Source of the DNA: Paenibacillus sp.
GTDB lineage: Bacteria; Bacillota; Bacilli; Paenibacillales; YIM-B00363
Direction: 5' to 3'
NCBI RefSeq assembly: GCF_035645195.1
Contig: NZ_DASQNA010000046.1
Span: 32,399 to 96,398 of the forward strand
DNA: 64,000 bases
Part shown: positions 1 to 8,894 of the stretch, one piece after another
Position numbering within the stretch: the first letter of the stretch is position 1
Layout of the letters: the number at the start of each line of letters is the position of its first letter
Program-made: the position numbers and the translations under genes
Notes under the pieces: generated by a model
Database searches by the model: none
The model's input: only the letters and a program-made list of their open reading frames with translations
Told to the model about the DNA's origin: nothing

Positions 1-514
1 CGCCGCCTTCCCCGGCATGCGGGATCGCACGATCGTCGTCAACGGGCTGTCGAAGTCGCATTCGATGACGGGGTGGCGCATCGGCTTTACGTTCGCGCCG
101 GCGTACCTCACCCAGCACATGGTCAAAGTGCTGCAATACAACGTCACCTGCGCGGCGTCGGTGAGCCAATACGCGGCGCTCGAGGCGCTGACGGCGGGCA
201 TCGACGACGCGCTCCCGATGCGCGAGGCGTACATCGCCCGCCGCGATTACGCGTACGAGCGGCTCGCCGCGATCGGCTTCGACGTCGCGAAGCCGGAGGG
301 CGCGTTTTACATCTTCCCGTCGATCCGCCGGTTCGGCCTCGATTCGACGACGTTCGCCTATCGGCTGCTCGACGAACAGCGCGTCGCCGTCGTGCCCGGC
401 AGCGCCTTTACCGCGCTCGGCGAAGGCTACATCCGCCTATCGTACGCCTGCTCGATGGAAACGCTCGGCGCCGCGCTCGACCGCCTCGAAGCTTTCGTAA
501 ATTCTTTGCGGTAA
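1..514 (+). CDS. patA: PatA-like class I/II aminotransferase, 3' part only
   Basis: The gene enters from the left edge, reading in the frame that starts at base 2; only the C-terminal ~170 residues are present. It carries the PLP-lysine motif NGLSKSHSMTGWRIGF, with the Schiff-base lysine in SKSHS, followed by the small domain with the GAFYIFP and RLSYA motifs of fold-type I aminotransferases. The wording of the motif resembles Bacillus PatA, which transaminates N-acetyl-LL-diaminopimelate. That would fit the adjacent convergent dapH-dapL genes of the acetylase lysine/DAP pathway. The substrate is inferred; another aspartate-family aminotransferase is possible because the N-terminal half is out of view. 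Confidence 0.75.
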   Translation, partial: AAFPGMRDRTIVVNGLSKSHSMTGWRIGFTFAPAYLTQHMVKVLQYNVTCAASVSQYAALEALTAGIDDALPMREAYIARRDYAYERLAAIGFDVAKPEGAFYIFPSIRRFGLDSTTFAYRLLDEQRVAVVPGSAFTALGEGYIRLSYACSMETLGAALDRLEAFVNSLR

Positions 515-548
515 TGTACCGATCATCCACCCTCATCTCATGCGAAAA

Positions 549-580
549 AACCTCCGCGCGACTTGCGTCACGCGGAGGTT
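549..580 (-). terminator. Intrinsic terminator of dapL (probably bidirectional)
   Basis: A 10-bp perfect stem AACCTCCGCG/CGCGGAGGTT with a 12-nt loop is followed on the minus strand by a run of six T. The stop codon and last codons of dapL lie inside the 5' arm, so translation runs into the hairpin. On the plus strand it ends in CCTATTTT and may also stop the aminotransferase transcript. Confidence 0.8.
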
Positions 581-1710
581 CCTATTTTCCGAATGTATTC
601 GCTCATAAGCCGGATCGCCACGTCGATCGCGCCTTCGCTCGGCTCGATCTTCGCATGATGCAGCCCGTACGGCGTGTCGACGCCGAGCCAAAACATAAAG
701 CCCGGAATCTCCTTCAGGAAGTACCCGAAGTCCTCCCCCGTCATCGCCGCGTCACATTCGATCAGCTTCACGTCCGGCTGCTCGGCTCGCACCCAGTCCA
801 TGAACGCAGCCGTTTCCGCCTCATGATTATACACTTGGTAATAATTAGAGCCGTAATCGAGCTCCGCTTTGACGCCGAAGCCAGCTTCGAGCCCGTCGAG
901 CAGCGCTTCGATGCGCGACTTCACTGCCGGCATCGAGCCTTCCGACAGCGTTCGGATCGTCCCTTCGAGGCGCACATGGTCGGCGATAATGTTCTGCCGC
1001 GTCCCGCCTTGGATGACGCCGAGCGTCACGACCGCGGATTCGAGCGGGTTGACGTTGCGCGCGACGATCGTCTGCAGCTGCATGACGAGCGAGGCGGCGG
1101 CGACGATCGTGTCGTTCGTCTTATGCGGGAACGCCGCATGACCGCCGACGCCGCGCAGGTCGATGAACAGCTCGGACGTGTTCGCGAACAGTGTGCCGGC
1201 CCGGGTCGCGATCGTGCCGACCGGGTATTCCGGCGCGACGTGCAGCGCCATCATGAGGTCCGGCTTCCACGCCCGGAACTCCTCGCTCTCCATCATCGGC
1301 TTCGCGCCGCCCGGGCCTTCTTCCGCCGGCTGGAAGACGATCAGCACGTCGTCGTCGACCGGACGGTCCACGACGGCTGTCAAGACGCCGAGCGCGATCG
1401 CCATGTGCATATCGTGGCCGCAGGCGTGCATGAAGCCGGGATGCTCCGAGCGGAATGGGTACGACGTGTCCTCCTCGATCGCGAGGCCGTCCATGTCCGC
1501 TCGGTACCCGATGCATCGGCTGCCGACGCGCCCCTTCACCCGCGCGAGCACGCCCGTCCGCCACGTCTTGACTTCAAGGCGGTCCTGCGGCAGCCGGGCG
1601 ATGTAGTCGAGCAAATACCGCTGCGTCTTGAACTCCTGGAAGCCCGGCTCCGGGATGCGGTGCAGCTCGCGCCGGACGGCGGCGAAATTGGTCGCAGCCC
1701 CCGCAGCCAT
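568..1710 (-). CDS. dapL: N-acetyldiaminopimelate deacetylase
   Basis: This M20-family amidohydrolase of 380 aa removes the acetyl group from N-acetyl-LL-DAP in the acetylase branch of lysine and meso-DAP synthesis. Visible M20 motifs are [11 protein letters not shown] near residue 70, HACGHDMH near residue 96 with the metal-binding histidines, and [10 protein letters not shown] near residue 130. The length is typical for YkuR/DapL. The ATG overlaps the dapH stop by one base (TAATG), which indicates translational coupling in a dapH-dapL operon. Generic M20 hippurate hydrolases look similar; the dapH partnership settles the call. Confidence 0.92.
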   Translation of the reverse strand: MAAGAATNFAAVRRELHRIPEPGFQEFKTQRYLLDYIARLPQDRLEVKTWRTGVLARVKGRVGSRCIGYRADMDGLAIEEDTSYPFRSEHPGFMHACGHDMHMAIALGVLTAVVDRPVDDDVLIVFQPAEEGPGGAKPMMESEEFRAWKPDLMMALHVAPEYPVGTIATRAGTLFANTSELFIDLRGVGGHAAFPHKTNDTIVAAASLVMQLQTIVARNVNPLESAVVTLGVIQGGTRQNIIADHVRLEGTIRTLSEGSMPAVKSRIEALLDGLEAGFGVKAELDYGSNYYQVYNHEAETAAFMDWVRAEQPDVKLIECDAAMTGEDFGYFLKEIPGFMFWLGVDTPYGLHHAKIEPSEGAIDVAIRLMSEYIRKIGTSA

Positions 1711-2411
1711 TACTTCAGGTTCCGCAGCTCTTGGATAATTTCCGTCTTCGACTTCGTCTTCTCGTCGACCATCTTGATGACGCGAGCCGGTACGCCCGCG
1801 ACGACCGCGTTGGCCGGCACGTCTTCCACGACGACGGCGCCCGCCGCGACGACGGCGCCCGCGCCTACGCGCACGCCTTCGAGAATGACCGCGTTCGCGC
1901 CGATCATGACGTTGTCTTCAATGACGACCGGCTGCGCGGACGGCGGCTCGATGACGCCGGCAAGGACGGCGCCTGCGCCCACGTGGCACATTTTACCGAC
2001 CTGGACGCGGCCGCCGAGCGTCGCGTTCATGTCGATCATCGTGCCTTCGCCGATGACGCAGCCGATGTTGAGCAGCGCGCCCATCATGATGACGGCGTTG
2101 TCGCCGATCGTCACCATGTCGCGGATGATCGCGCCCGGCTCGATACGCGCGTTGACGTTTTTCAGATCGAGCAGCGGAATGGCCGAATTGCGGCGGTCGT
2201 TTTCGATTTCATAATACTCGATCGTCGACGCGTTCGCTTCGAGGATCGGCTTCACTTCCGCGAGGTCGCCGAACAATACGCCGCCGCCAGTGCCGAATTC
2301 GAACACTTTCACGTTGCCGGCGTCGCCGGAAATGGAGCCTTTGTAATACACCTTTACCGGCGTAACTTTTTTGCTGTTCTTAATAAAGTTGATAATCTCC
2401 ATCGTATCCAT
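1710..2411 (-). CDS. dapH: 2,3,4,5-tetrahydropyridine-2,6-dicarboxylate N-acetyltransferase
   Basis: DapH acetylates tetrahydrodipicolinate with acetyl-CoA, the committing step of the acetylase DAP pathway. The 233-aa protein has an N-terminal DapH domain followed from about residue 90 by left-handed beta-helix hexapeptide repeats (e.g. [18 protein letters not shown] and [14 protein letters not shown]), as expected of this trimeric enzyme. The ATG is preceded by AGGAGGG at a 9-nt spacing. It is the first gene of the dapH-dapL pair. The products feed the MurE-catalysed step of peptidoglycan synthesis encoded at 28-30 kb. Confidence 0.95.
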   Translation of the reverse strand: MDTMEIINFIKNSKKVTPVKVYYKGSISGDAGNVKVFEFGTGGGVLFGDLAEVKPILEANASTIEYYEIENDRRNSAIPLLDLKNVNARIEPGAIIRDMVTIGDNAVIMMGALLNIGCVIGEGTMIDMNATLGGRVQVGKMCHVGAGAVLAGVIEPPSAQPVVIEDNVMIGANAVILEGVRVGAGAVVAAGAVVVEDVPANAVVAGVPARVIKMVDEKTKSKTEIIQELRNLK

Positions 2412-2444
2412 CGAATAAAGCCCTCCTAGAGAAATATAAGTAAA

Positions 2445-2460
2445 GTGTTCCGAGGAACAC
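2445..2460 (-). terminator. Weak hairpin between ylyB and dapH
   Basis: A perfect 7-bp stem GTGTTCC/GGAACAC lies 17 bp beyond the ylyB stop and is followed on the minus strand by TTTACTTATATTT. The T-tract is broken, so it may be only a partial terminator. Confidence 0.4.
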
Positions 2461-2477
2461 GTCTTACGAAAAACGGA

Positions 2478-3416
2478 TTACGACAACCTTAGATGCTCGA
2501 TAAATTCCTGCATTTCGTCGGGAATCGGCGCCTCGAACGTCAGCCGTTCCCCCGTGCGCGGATGCGTAAAGCCGAGCACCGCCGCATGCAGGGCTTGTCC
2601 AGGAACGTTCATCGTACGGGTGCGCGAGCGGCCGTAGACGGGATCGCCGACAAGCGGGTGACCGATGAATTTCATATGTACGCGGATTTGATGCGTCCGG
2701 CCGGTCTCCAGCATCAGCTCGACGACCGTGTGCTCCGCGAACCGCTCGAGCACGACGAAATGCGTCACCGCATGTTTGCCGCCCCGATCCGTCACCGTAA
2801 ACAGCTTCCGATCCTGCGGATCGCGGCCGATCGGCGCGTCGATCGTGCCTTGGTCGTGCTGCAGCACGCCGTGCACGACGGCGACGTAGCGCCGCGTCAC
2901 CGAATGCTCCTTGAGCTGCGCGGCAAGGGAATTGTGAGCGACGTCGTTCTTCGCCGCCATCAGCAGCCCGGACGTATCTTTGTCGATCCGGTGCACGATG
3001 CCGGGGCGAATTTCGCCGTTAATGCCCGACAAATCTTTGCAATGGTACATAAGCGCATTGACGAGCGTCCCGCTCCGGTGGCCGACCGCCGGGTGCACGA
3101 CCATGCCCCGCGGCTTGTTGACGACGATGACGTCCGAATCCTCGTACTTCACGTCGAGCGGAATCGGCTCCGGCACGAGCTCCGTCAGCTCCGGCTCCGG
3201 CGGCCGCACGACGACCTCGTCGCCAACCGACAATTTATAATTCGGCTTCACCGCCGCGCCGTTCACCGTGACGTGGCCGTCGCGAACCCAATCCTGCAGC
3301 TGCGACCGGGACACGTCCTCGAGCGCCTCCGCGAGCATTTTGTCGATTCGCTCTCCTGCCTCGTCCTCGCCGATCTCCAGCGCGAACGCTTCGAACTCAT
3401 CCGTTGACGGAATCAT
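2478..3416 (-). CDS. ylyB: RluD-family 23S rRNA pseudouridine synthase
   Basis: A 312-aa RluA/RluD-type pseudouridine synthase. An S4 RNA-binding domain occupies roughly residues 15-80 (GERIDKMLAEAL, RSQLQDWVRDGHVTVNG). The catalytic motif HRIDKDTSGLLM, with the nucleophilic aspartate, lies near residue 140, and the GRTHQIRVH motif follows near residue 240. It directly follows lspA with a 20-bp overlap, the same pairing as lspA-ylyB in Bacillus subtilis. The start has CGGAGG 7 nt upstream. The family is certain; the exact rRNA position modified cannot be read from the sequence. Confidence 0.93.
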   Translation of the reverse strand: MIPSTDEFEAFALEIGEDEAGERIDKMLAEALEDVSRSQLQDWVRDGHVTVNGAAVKPNYKLSVGDEVVVRPPEPELTELVPEPIPLDVKYEDSDVIVVNKPRGMVVHPAVGHRSGTLVNALMYHCKDLSGINGEIRPGIVHRIDKDTSGLLMAAKNDVAHNSLAAQLKEHSVTRRYVAVVHGVLQHDQGTIDAPIGRDPQDRKLFTVTDRGGKHAVTHFVVLERFAEHTVVELMLETGRTHQIRVHMKFIGHPLVGDPVYGRSRTRTMNVPGQALHAAVLGFTHPRTGERLTFEAPIPDEMQEFIEHLRLS

Positions 3417-3909
3417 GCGACGTCCTCCGTTTCTCGCGTCTCGTTTCCAATAGCGTGTCCAAGATGACGAGCGCGATGCCGACGCAGATGCCGGAATCCG
3501 CTACGTTAAAAATCGGAAAGTCGTACACGAATGGAATGCCGATGCCGCGGAAATCGAACTTGAAATCGAAAAAGTCGACGACTTCGCCGAGCCGGACCCG
3601 GTCGACGAAATTGCCGAGCGCTCCGCCAAGCAGCAGCGACAGCGCGAGCGGCATCAGCTTCCGCCCTTCGCGGATCGTCCGCAGCATATAGTACACGATG
3701 CCGATCACGACGATAATCGTGACGACGATAAAAAACACGCGTTGATCCTGCAAAATGCCCCACGCCGCTCCGCGATTGCGGTGAGACGTCAGCGAGAAAA
3801 AGTCGCCCCATACCGGGATGACTTCTCTGATCTCCATGCGCGTCACGACGAGCCATTTCGTCCATTGATCAAGCAGTAAAACGATGAGCGCTATTAGCCA
3901 AAAGATCAA
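3397..3909 (-). CDS. lspA: Lipoprotein signal peptidase (signal peptidase II)
   Basis: This membrane aspartyl protease cleaves prolipoprotein signal peptides after lipid attachment to cysteine. Four hydrophobic segments are visible. The catalytic aspartates lie in GNFVDR and FNVADSGI, the two hallmark motifs of the A8 family. I start at TTG 3909 because AGGAGG lies 8 nt upstream and the product then begins with the first membrane helix, as in orthologues; an upstream in-frame start at 3942 would add 11 residues and place the ribosome site inside the gene. It is co-transcribed with ylyB. It would process the window's own lipoproteins (OppA, YlaJ, DUF4349 protein). Confidence 0.93.
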   Translation of the reverse strand: MIFWLIALIVLLLDQWTKWLVVTRMEIREVIPVWGDFFSLTSHRNRGAAWGILQDQRVFFIVVTIIVVIGIVYYMLRTIREGRKLMPLALSLLLGGALGNFVDRVRLGEVVDFFDFKFDFRGIGIPFVYDFPIFNVADSGICVGIALVILDTLLETRREKRRTSHDSVNG

Positions 3910-3947
3910 CGTCTGTGCCTCCTGTCGGAATCGAAATTCCAACCGTC

Positions 3948-3977
3948 ATTGTAACATAGCATTCCCCAGAACGTCCA
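3948..3977 (-). promoter_or_regulatory. Putative sigma-A promoter of lspA
   Basis: TGGACG, 18-bp spacer, TACAAT on the minus strand, with the -10 about 40 bp before the TTG start of lspA. The -35 matches consensus at four of six positions. Confidence 0.45.
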
Positions 3978-4069
3978 CGTTGTGCCCGTCCGCCTAGCAA
4001 TTCCCGCTCGTAAAACATCTGATGCGGGCGAACCATAAGGTTACTACCTAGGGAAGGGGAGCCGCAACG

Positions 4070-4801
4070 ATGGACATGCTGCAGAAGCCGCAATTGAATC
4101 AACTGCGGAACAACCTCATACGCGAGCGGGACGAGCTGACGAGCCGTCTTGAACATAGCGACAAGTTCGGCATGAACGAGCCGATGGGCATCGAGCTCGG
4201 CGAGTTGTCCCTCGTCGACAACCATCCGGGGGATATCGGCTCGGAGATGTTCGAACGCGGCAAAGACTTGGCCTTGACCGAGCTGTGGGAGCACCAGGTC
4301 GAAAAAATCGAAGCCGCGCTCGAGCGCATGGACAACGGCACGTACGGCCGCTGCCTCGAATGCGGGGAGCCGATTCCGCTCGAACGGCTAGAAGCGCTGC
4401 CTTCCGCCGAGTATTGCATCAAACACGTGCCTGACGACGACACGTCGTACCGCAGGCCGCGGGAAGAAAAGTTTCTCGCCCCGGCGATGCGCTCGGATAT
4501 GGACCATGACGACACGACCCAGTTCGACGGCGAAGACGCCTGGCAAATCGTCGAACGGTGGGGCACATCCAATACGCCGGCGCTGCAGGAAGGCCGCGAA
4601 CTGACGGATTACAACGATATGTACATCGAGTCGGACGAAAACGAAGGCTACGTCGAGCCGCTCGAGAGCTTTTTAGCTACCGACATGTACGGCAACAACG
4701 TAACCTTCATCCGCAACGACGAATATCAGCGTTATATGGAACAAGGGGAAGGCTACGGCCTGCTCGAGCCCGATCGGTACGAGGACGACGATCTGCGCTG
4801 A
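4070..4801 (+). CDS. yteA: YteA-like sporulation protein, DksA/TraR zinc-finger family
   Basis: The 243-aa protein has an N-terminal coiled-coil region (QLRNNLIRERDELTSRL), the conserved stretch ELSLVDNHPGDIGSEMFERGKD near residue 50, and a TraR/DksA-type finger CLECGEPIPLERLEALPSAEYCIKH near residues 100-125. The fourth ligand position is His rather than Cys. An acidic C-terminal half follows (DDDT, DENEGY, YEDDD), as in Bacillus YteA, which belongs to the sporulation regulon. The start has AAGGGGAG 8 nt upstream. The related short gene ylyA occupies this position in B. subtilis but is collinear there; here the gene points against its neighbours. Its role in modulating RNA polymerase is inferred from the family. 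Confidence 0.85.
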   Translation: MDMLQKPQLNQLRNNLIRERDELTSRLEHSDKFGMNEPMGIELGELSLVDNHPGDIGSEMFERGKDLALTELWEHQVEKIEAALERMDNGTYGRCLECGEPIPLERLEALPSAEYCIKHVPDDDTSYRRPREEKFLAPAMRSDMDHDDTTQFDGEDAWQIVERWGTSNTPALQEGRELTDYNDMYIESDENEGYVEPLESFLATDMYGNNVTFIRNDEYQRYMEQGEGYGLLEPDRYEDDDLR

Positions 4802-4819
4802 TCGACCGCCGCGCCTTCA

Positions 4820-5134
4820 TCAATAATACATTCCGCCCTTGTTCATATGCGCTTGCACCGACTCGACCAGATCGGCGATGTAATGCCCGATGATGGGCAG
4901 ATCGAGCGCGCCGATCTGGCGTAGTACATACACGATCGTCGCCGAAAAAACGGTGACGCCGATCGCGATGCCGACGCCTCTGGCCGCGCCGGCGATTAAA
5001 TTTTGAATAATGAGCCGGCGCGGAGAGTTCAGGAGCTGCACGTATTCCGCCAGCTGTGCCCGTTCCAGATGATTCGCGATCGCTTCCACCTGAGATTTCA
5101 GCTTGTCGGGCGCTGCCGTCCCCTCGCTCGCCAT
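4820..5134 (-). CDS. DUF5665 small membrane protein
   Basis: A 104-aa protein with a charged N-terminal helix (LKSQVEAIANHLERAQLAEYVQLL), a PRRLIIQNLIAGAARGVG motif, and one hydrophobic segment (IGVTVFSATIVYVLRQI) before a short amphipathic tail. This matches the DUF5665 family, whose function is unknown. I choose ATG 5134 because AAGGAG lies 8 nt upstream; the upstream GTG at 5143 directly abuts that ribosome site. It lies just downstream of ileS on the same strand and converges with the yteA-like gene. Confidence 0.8.
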   Translation of the reverse strand: MASEGTAAPDKLKSQVEAIANHLERAQLAEYVQLLNSPRRLIIQNLIAGAARGVGIAIGVTVFSATIVYVLRQIGALDLPIIGHYIADLVESVQAHMNKGGMYY

Positions 5135-5154
5135 TCTCATCACTCCTTATCGCC

Positions 5155-7926
5155 TTAAAGAACTGTCAGCTGTTTGACCACTTCCGTGCAGCGGTCGCAC
5201 AGCGTCGGATGATCCTCGTGCGTGCCAACCTCCGGCGTGACGATCCAGCATCGTTCGCACTTCTCGCCTTCCGCCGTTTCCACCTTCACCGCGACGCCTT
5301 TCAGCGCCAGGGCATCCGCAGGCGCAGCGTCTTCGCTGACGACCGCTTCCGAGACGATGAACAGCTTCTCGAGTTCGTCGAATTGCGAAAGCAGCGACGC
5401 CGTTTCCGCCGACGGGTACAACACGACCTTCGCGCTCAAGCTGTTGCCGATGCGCTTGTCTTTCCGCGCGACTTCGAGCGCTTTGAGCACTTCGTCGCGC
5501 ACGTCGATGAGCGCTTCCCACTTCTTCTCGAGCGCCGCGTCGAACCATTCCGAGCGAACCGGCGAGAACACGGTCGTCTGTACCGTCTTGCTATCGACGC
5601 CCGGAATGAACGCCCACACTTCGTCCGCCGTATGCGGCAGAATCGGCGCGATCAGCTGCGTGACCGTCAGCAGCGATTCGTGCATGACGAACTGCGTATG
5701 CTTTCTCGCCACGCTGTCGGCCGCGTCCGCGTACAAGCGATCCTTCATGATGTCGAGGTAGAAGGCGCTCATTTCGACCGCGAGGAAATGGTGCACCGCC
5801 TGATATACGGTGTGGAACTCATACTTCTCGTACGCGTTCAGCACCTTCTCCTTCATCCGCTCGAGGCGGATGAGCGCGAACCGGTCGAGCTCCGACAGCT
5901 CGGCGATGTCGAATCGGTCGTTCGCCGGATCGAAGCCGGACAAGTTGCCGAGATAAAACCGCAGCGTGTTGCGGATTTTCCGGTACACTTCCGCCGTCTG
6001 CTGCAGGATCCCATCGGACAAACGCTGGTCGGACTGGTAATCGGTCGAAGAAACCCACAACCGTAGGATGTCCGCCCCCAGCTGGTTGCATACTTTCAGC
6101 GGATCGACCGTGTTGCCGAGCGACTTGGACATTTTCCGGCCTTCGCCGTCGAGCGTAAAGCCGTGGCTTAGCACCGCTTTGTACGGCGCGCGGCCGTGGA
6201 CGGCGGTCGACGTGATTAGCGACGAGTTAAACCAGCCGCGATATTGGTCCGAGCCCTCCAAATACAGGTCGGCCGGCGACTGCAGGTCTTCGCGCGCTTC
6301 GAGCACGGCCATATGGCTGGAGCCGGAATCGAACCAGACGTCCATGATGTCGGTTTCCTTCCGGAATTCGCCGTGGCCGCATTTGCCGCAAGCGGTGCCC
6401 GCCGGCAGCAGCTCCTGCTCCGTCTTCGCGAACCAAGCGTCCGAGCCTTCCTGCTCGAATACGTTCGCCACGTGCTCGATCGTCGCGTCGTTCACGAGCG
6501 GCTCGCCGCACGAACGGCAGTAGAAGATCGGGATCGGGACGCCCCACACCCGCTGACGGGAGATACACCAATCGCCCCGGTCGGCGATCATGTTATGCAG
6601 GCGCACTTCGCCCCAGTGCGGCGTCCACTCGACGTTCTTGATTTCGTCGAGCATCGTCTGCCGGAACGCGTCGATCGACGCGAACCACTGCTCGGTCGCC
6701 CGGTAGATGACCGGCTTCTTCGTCCGCCAATCGTGTGCGTACTGGTGCTTAATGAAGCCCATGTGCAGCAGATGGCCGCTTTCCTTCAGCTTCTCCGTGA
6801 TGACTTTGTTCGCGCTGTCGTAGAACAGCCCCTCGAAGCCCGGCGCTTCCGACGTGAAGTGGCCCTGGTCGTCGATCGGGCTCAGTACGCCGATGCCGTA
6901 CTTTTGCCCGACGGCGAAGTCGTCTTCGCCGTGCCCCGGCGCCGTATGCACGCAGCCCGTGCCGGCTTCCAGCGTCACGTGCTCGCCGCACATGACCAGC
7001 GATTCGCGGTCATAGAACGGATGCTGGCACGTGACATATTCCAGCTCGGAGCCGCGCACGCGGGAAACGACGTTCGCGTCCGCCCAGCCGAGCTCCTTCG
7101 CGACGCTCTCCAGCAGCCCTTCGGCGACGACGAATTGGCGTCCTCCCGTTTCGACGACGACGTACGTGAACTCCGGATGGACGGAGATGCCGAGGTTGGC
7201 CGGCAGCGTCCAAGGCGTCGTCGTCCAGATGACGATTTCCGCGTCCGCCGGAAGCTTGCCCATCGCGTCCTTCACCTTGAACGCTACATAGATAGACGGC
7301 GACGTTTTTTCGCGGTATTCGATTTCGGCTTCCGCCAGCGCGCTCTCCGAAGACGGAGACCAGTAGACCGGCTTCAAGCCTTTGTAGATATACCCTTTGT
7401 TCACCATTGCGCCGAAAAGGCGGATTTGCTGCGCCTCGTACTTCGGCGTCAGCGTCACGTACGGGTTGCTCCAGTCGCCGCGGACGCCGAGCCGCTGGAA
7501 CTGCTTTTTCTGCCGCTCGACCCACTCCCACGCGTATTCCGCGCACAGCTTGCGGAACTCGAGCGTCGTCATTTTTTTCCGATCGGCGCGGCCGCTGTTC
7601 GCGATCGCCTGCTCGATCGGCAAGCCGTGCGTATCCCAGCCCGGAACGAACGGCGCGTCATACCCTTGCAGCGATTTAAAGCGGACGACGATGTCCTTAA
7701 GCACCTTGTTCAGCGCGTGGCCGATATGGATGTCGCCGTTCGCGTACGGCGGGCCGTCGTGCAGCACGAACTTCGGCCGCCCCTCCCGCGCTTTGCGCAC
7801 CTCGTTGTACACGTCCATTTCGTCCCAACGCGCCTGCATCGCGGGCTCCGCCGTCGGCAGGTTGCCGCGCATCGGGAAATCGGTCTGCAGCAGATTCAGC
7901 GTTTTGCTGTAGTCCATTTTCTCCAT
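5155..7926 (-). CDS. ileS: Isoleucyl-tRNA synthetase
   Basis: This class I synthetase of about 923 aa charges tRNA-Ile and edits valine. The HIGH motif appears as HIGHA near residue 65 ([11 protein letters not shown]) and the KMSKS motif as KMSKS near residue 600. A C-terminal zinc cluster uses CERCW and CDRC. The start at 7926 (MEKMDYSKT) has GGTGGAG 6 nt upstream; the frame stays open upstream into the T-box leader, but that stretch is RNA structure, not protein. The length agrees with the B. subtilis enzyme. Expression is controlled by the T-box directly upstream. Confidence 0.97.
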   Translation of the reverse strand: MEKMDYSKTLNLLQTDFPMRGNLPTAEPAMQARWDEMDVYNEVRKAREGRPKFVLHDGPPYANGDIHIGHALNKVLKDIVVRFKSLQGYDAPFVPGWDTHGLPIEQAIANSGRADRKKMTTLEFRKLCAEYAWEWVERQKKQFQRLGVRGDWSNPYVTLTPKYEAQQIRLFGAMVNKGYIYKGLKPVYWSPSSESALAEAEIEYREKTSPSIYVAFKVKDAMGKLPADAEIVIWTTTPWTLPANLGISVHPEFTYVVVETGGRQFVVAEGLLESVAKELGWADANVVSRVRGSELEYVTCQHPFYDRESLVMCGEHVTLEAGTGCVHTAPGHGEDDFAVGQKYGIGVLSPIDDQGHFTSEAPGFEGLFYDSANKVITEKLKESGHLLHMGFIKHQYAHDWRTKKPVIYRATEQWFASIDAFRQTMLDEIKNVEWTPHWGEVRLHNMIADRGDWCISRQRVWGVPIPIFYCRSCGEPLVNDATIEHVANVFEQEGSDAWFAKTEQELLPAGTACGKCGHGEFRKETDIMDVWFDSGSSHMAVLEAREDLQSPADLYLEGSDQYRGWFNSSLITSTAVHGRAPYKAVLSHGFTLDGEGRKMSKSLGNTVDPLKVCNQLGADILRLWVSSTDYQSDQRLSDGILQQTAEVYRKIRNTLRFYLGNLSGFDPANDRFDIAELSELDRFALIRLERMKEKVLNAYEKYEFHTVYQAVHHFLAVEMSAFYLDIMKDRLYADAADSVARKHTQFVMHESLLTVTQLIAPILPHTADEVWAFIPGVDSKTVQTTVFSPVRSEWFDAALEKKWEALIDVRDEVLKALEVARKDKRIGNSLSAKVVLYPSAETASLLSQFDELEKLFIVSEAVVSEDAAPADALALKGVAVKVETAEGEKCERCWIVTPEVGTHEDHPTLCDRCTEVVKQLTVL

Positions 7927-7971
7927 CTTGTTCTCCACCCTTCTGACGTATCGTACATCGTTATGAAAACA

Positions 7972-8004
7972 CAAAAAAACTTTCCGCCCAAGGGACGAAA
8001 AGTT
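7972..8004 (-). terminator. T-box-controlled terminator
   Basis: On the minus strand, AACTTTTCGTCC pairs with GGGCGGAAAGTT across a short CTTG loop (some G-T pairs) and ends in TTTTTTTG. It lies between the T-box sequence and the ileS ribosome site, as expected for an attenuation platform. Confidence 0.85.
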
Positions 8005-8252
8005 TCGGTTTCGTGGTACCACCCTTCTGATTCGCCGCACGCACTGCTCCACCGCAGCGTCATGCCTTGCGAACCACTCTTGCCATCGGTAACGGAATGA
8101 CCCGGCTCGGGCTACTGGCGGATTCCGCGTTCGGCCGAGCGCTCATGGATGATGTTCGGCCGTTCGTTCGACGCCGGGCTTTCACCTGTCCCCGGCTCTC
8201 TGGGAAGAACGCAAATACGGCGTACTCGTTCCATTCAACGCTTTCAATATGA
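7972..8252 (-). promoter_or_regulatory. T-box riboswitch of ileS
   Basis: Read on the minus strand, the leader holds the T-box sequence AGGGTGGTACCACG (8012-8025), the stem I signatures AGAGAGCCGGGG and GGTGAAAGCC (about 8175-8200), and a likely specifier GAACATCA near 8152-8160, which reads AUC for isoleucine. Downstream is a terminator hairpin. Known T-box biology is that uncharged tRNA-Ile pairs with the specifier and the T-box and stabilises the antiterminator, so ileS is read when charged tRNA-Ile is scarce. The family is clear; the exact specifier position was read by eye. Confidence 0.9.
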
Positions 8253-8291
8253 CTTGAATTGCATATACAATAGCAAATTACCGAGCGAAAA

Positions 8292-8804
8292 TCAACGGAG
8301 GCTGTCGCCCGTCGCGTGCGAATTGGAAATCGACGGCGTAGAACTCGTATCGAGCGTATCCCAGCTGTCATGGTTCAGCATTTCGAGCTGCGCCTCGATC
8401 AGCGTCTTGAAGCGCGTCCGGTAAATCGAAGCCTGCTTCTTCAGCTCTTCGGTCTCGAGCGCGACTTTCCGCGATTTCGCCAAGGACTCGTTAATGATCC
8501 GATCCGCGTTCTTCTCCGCCTCCCGGATGATAAGCTGCGCTTCCTTCTTCGCGTTCGATTTCACCTCGTCGGCCGCTTCCTGCGCCACGATGATCGTCTT
8601 CGACAGCGTTTCCTCGATGTTCGAGAAATGGCCGAGCTTCTCCGTCATCGCCTGTACTTGGGCTTGGAGTTCTTTGTTTTCGCGAATGAGCGCCTCGTAA
8701 TCTTTAATGATCTGATCAAGGAACTCGTTGACCTCGTCCTCGTCGTAACCGCGAAGTCTTCTGCTGAACTCCTTGTTGTGAATATCGAGCGGCGTTAACG
8801 GCAT
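8292..8804 (-). CDS. divIVA: Septum-site/pole protein DivIVA
   Basis: The 170-aa coiled-coil protein binds negatively curved membrane at septa and poles and recruits division and sporulation partners. The N-terminal lipid-binding domain PLTPLDIHNKEFSRRLRGYDEDEVNEFL is canonical. It is followed by a coiled coil (about residues 30-65) and a second helical region (about 85-150) with the EANADRIINESLAK-type pattern. AGGAGGT precedes the ATG. It sits between ylmH and ileS, as in Bacillus. The final 15 residues are Ser/Thr-rich and unstructured. Confidence 0.95.
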   Translation of the reverse strand: MPLTPLDIHNKEFSRRLRGYDEDEVNEFLDQIIKDYEALIRENKELQAQVQAMTEKLGHFSNIEETLSKTIIVAQEAADEVKSNAKKEAQLIIREAEKNADRIINESLAKSRKVALETEELKKQASIYRTRFKTLIEAQLEMLNHDSWDTLDTSSTPSISNSHATGDSLR

Positions 8805-8894
8805 AGGTGCACCTCCTGAATGCTTTGAACGATCCTATTTGGAAAAAGAGACTAGCAACATACTTTCGACACGAACCGGGGAATTCCTGCACGT

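Noticed and set aside
73..2214. Very long open frame on the plus strand opposite dapL and dapH
   Set aside because: The composition is Arg/Asp/His-rich antisense shadow of two well-recognised genes in a high-GC genome. The same holds for long frames opposite ileS, pbpB, bshC and typA.
7927..8052. N-terminal extension of ileS
   Set aside because: It would run through the T-box antiterminator; the start at 7926 has a proper ribosome site and family-typical N-terminus.
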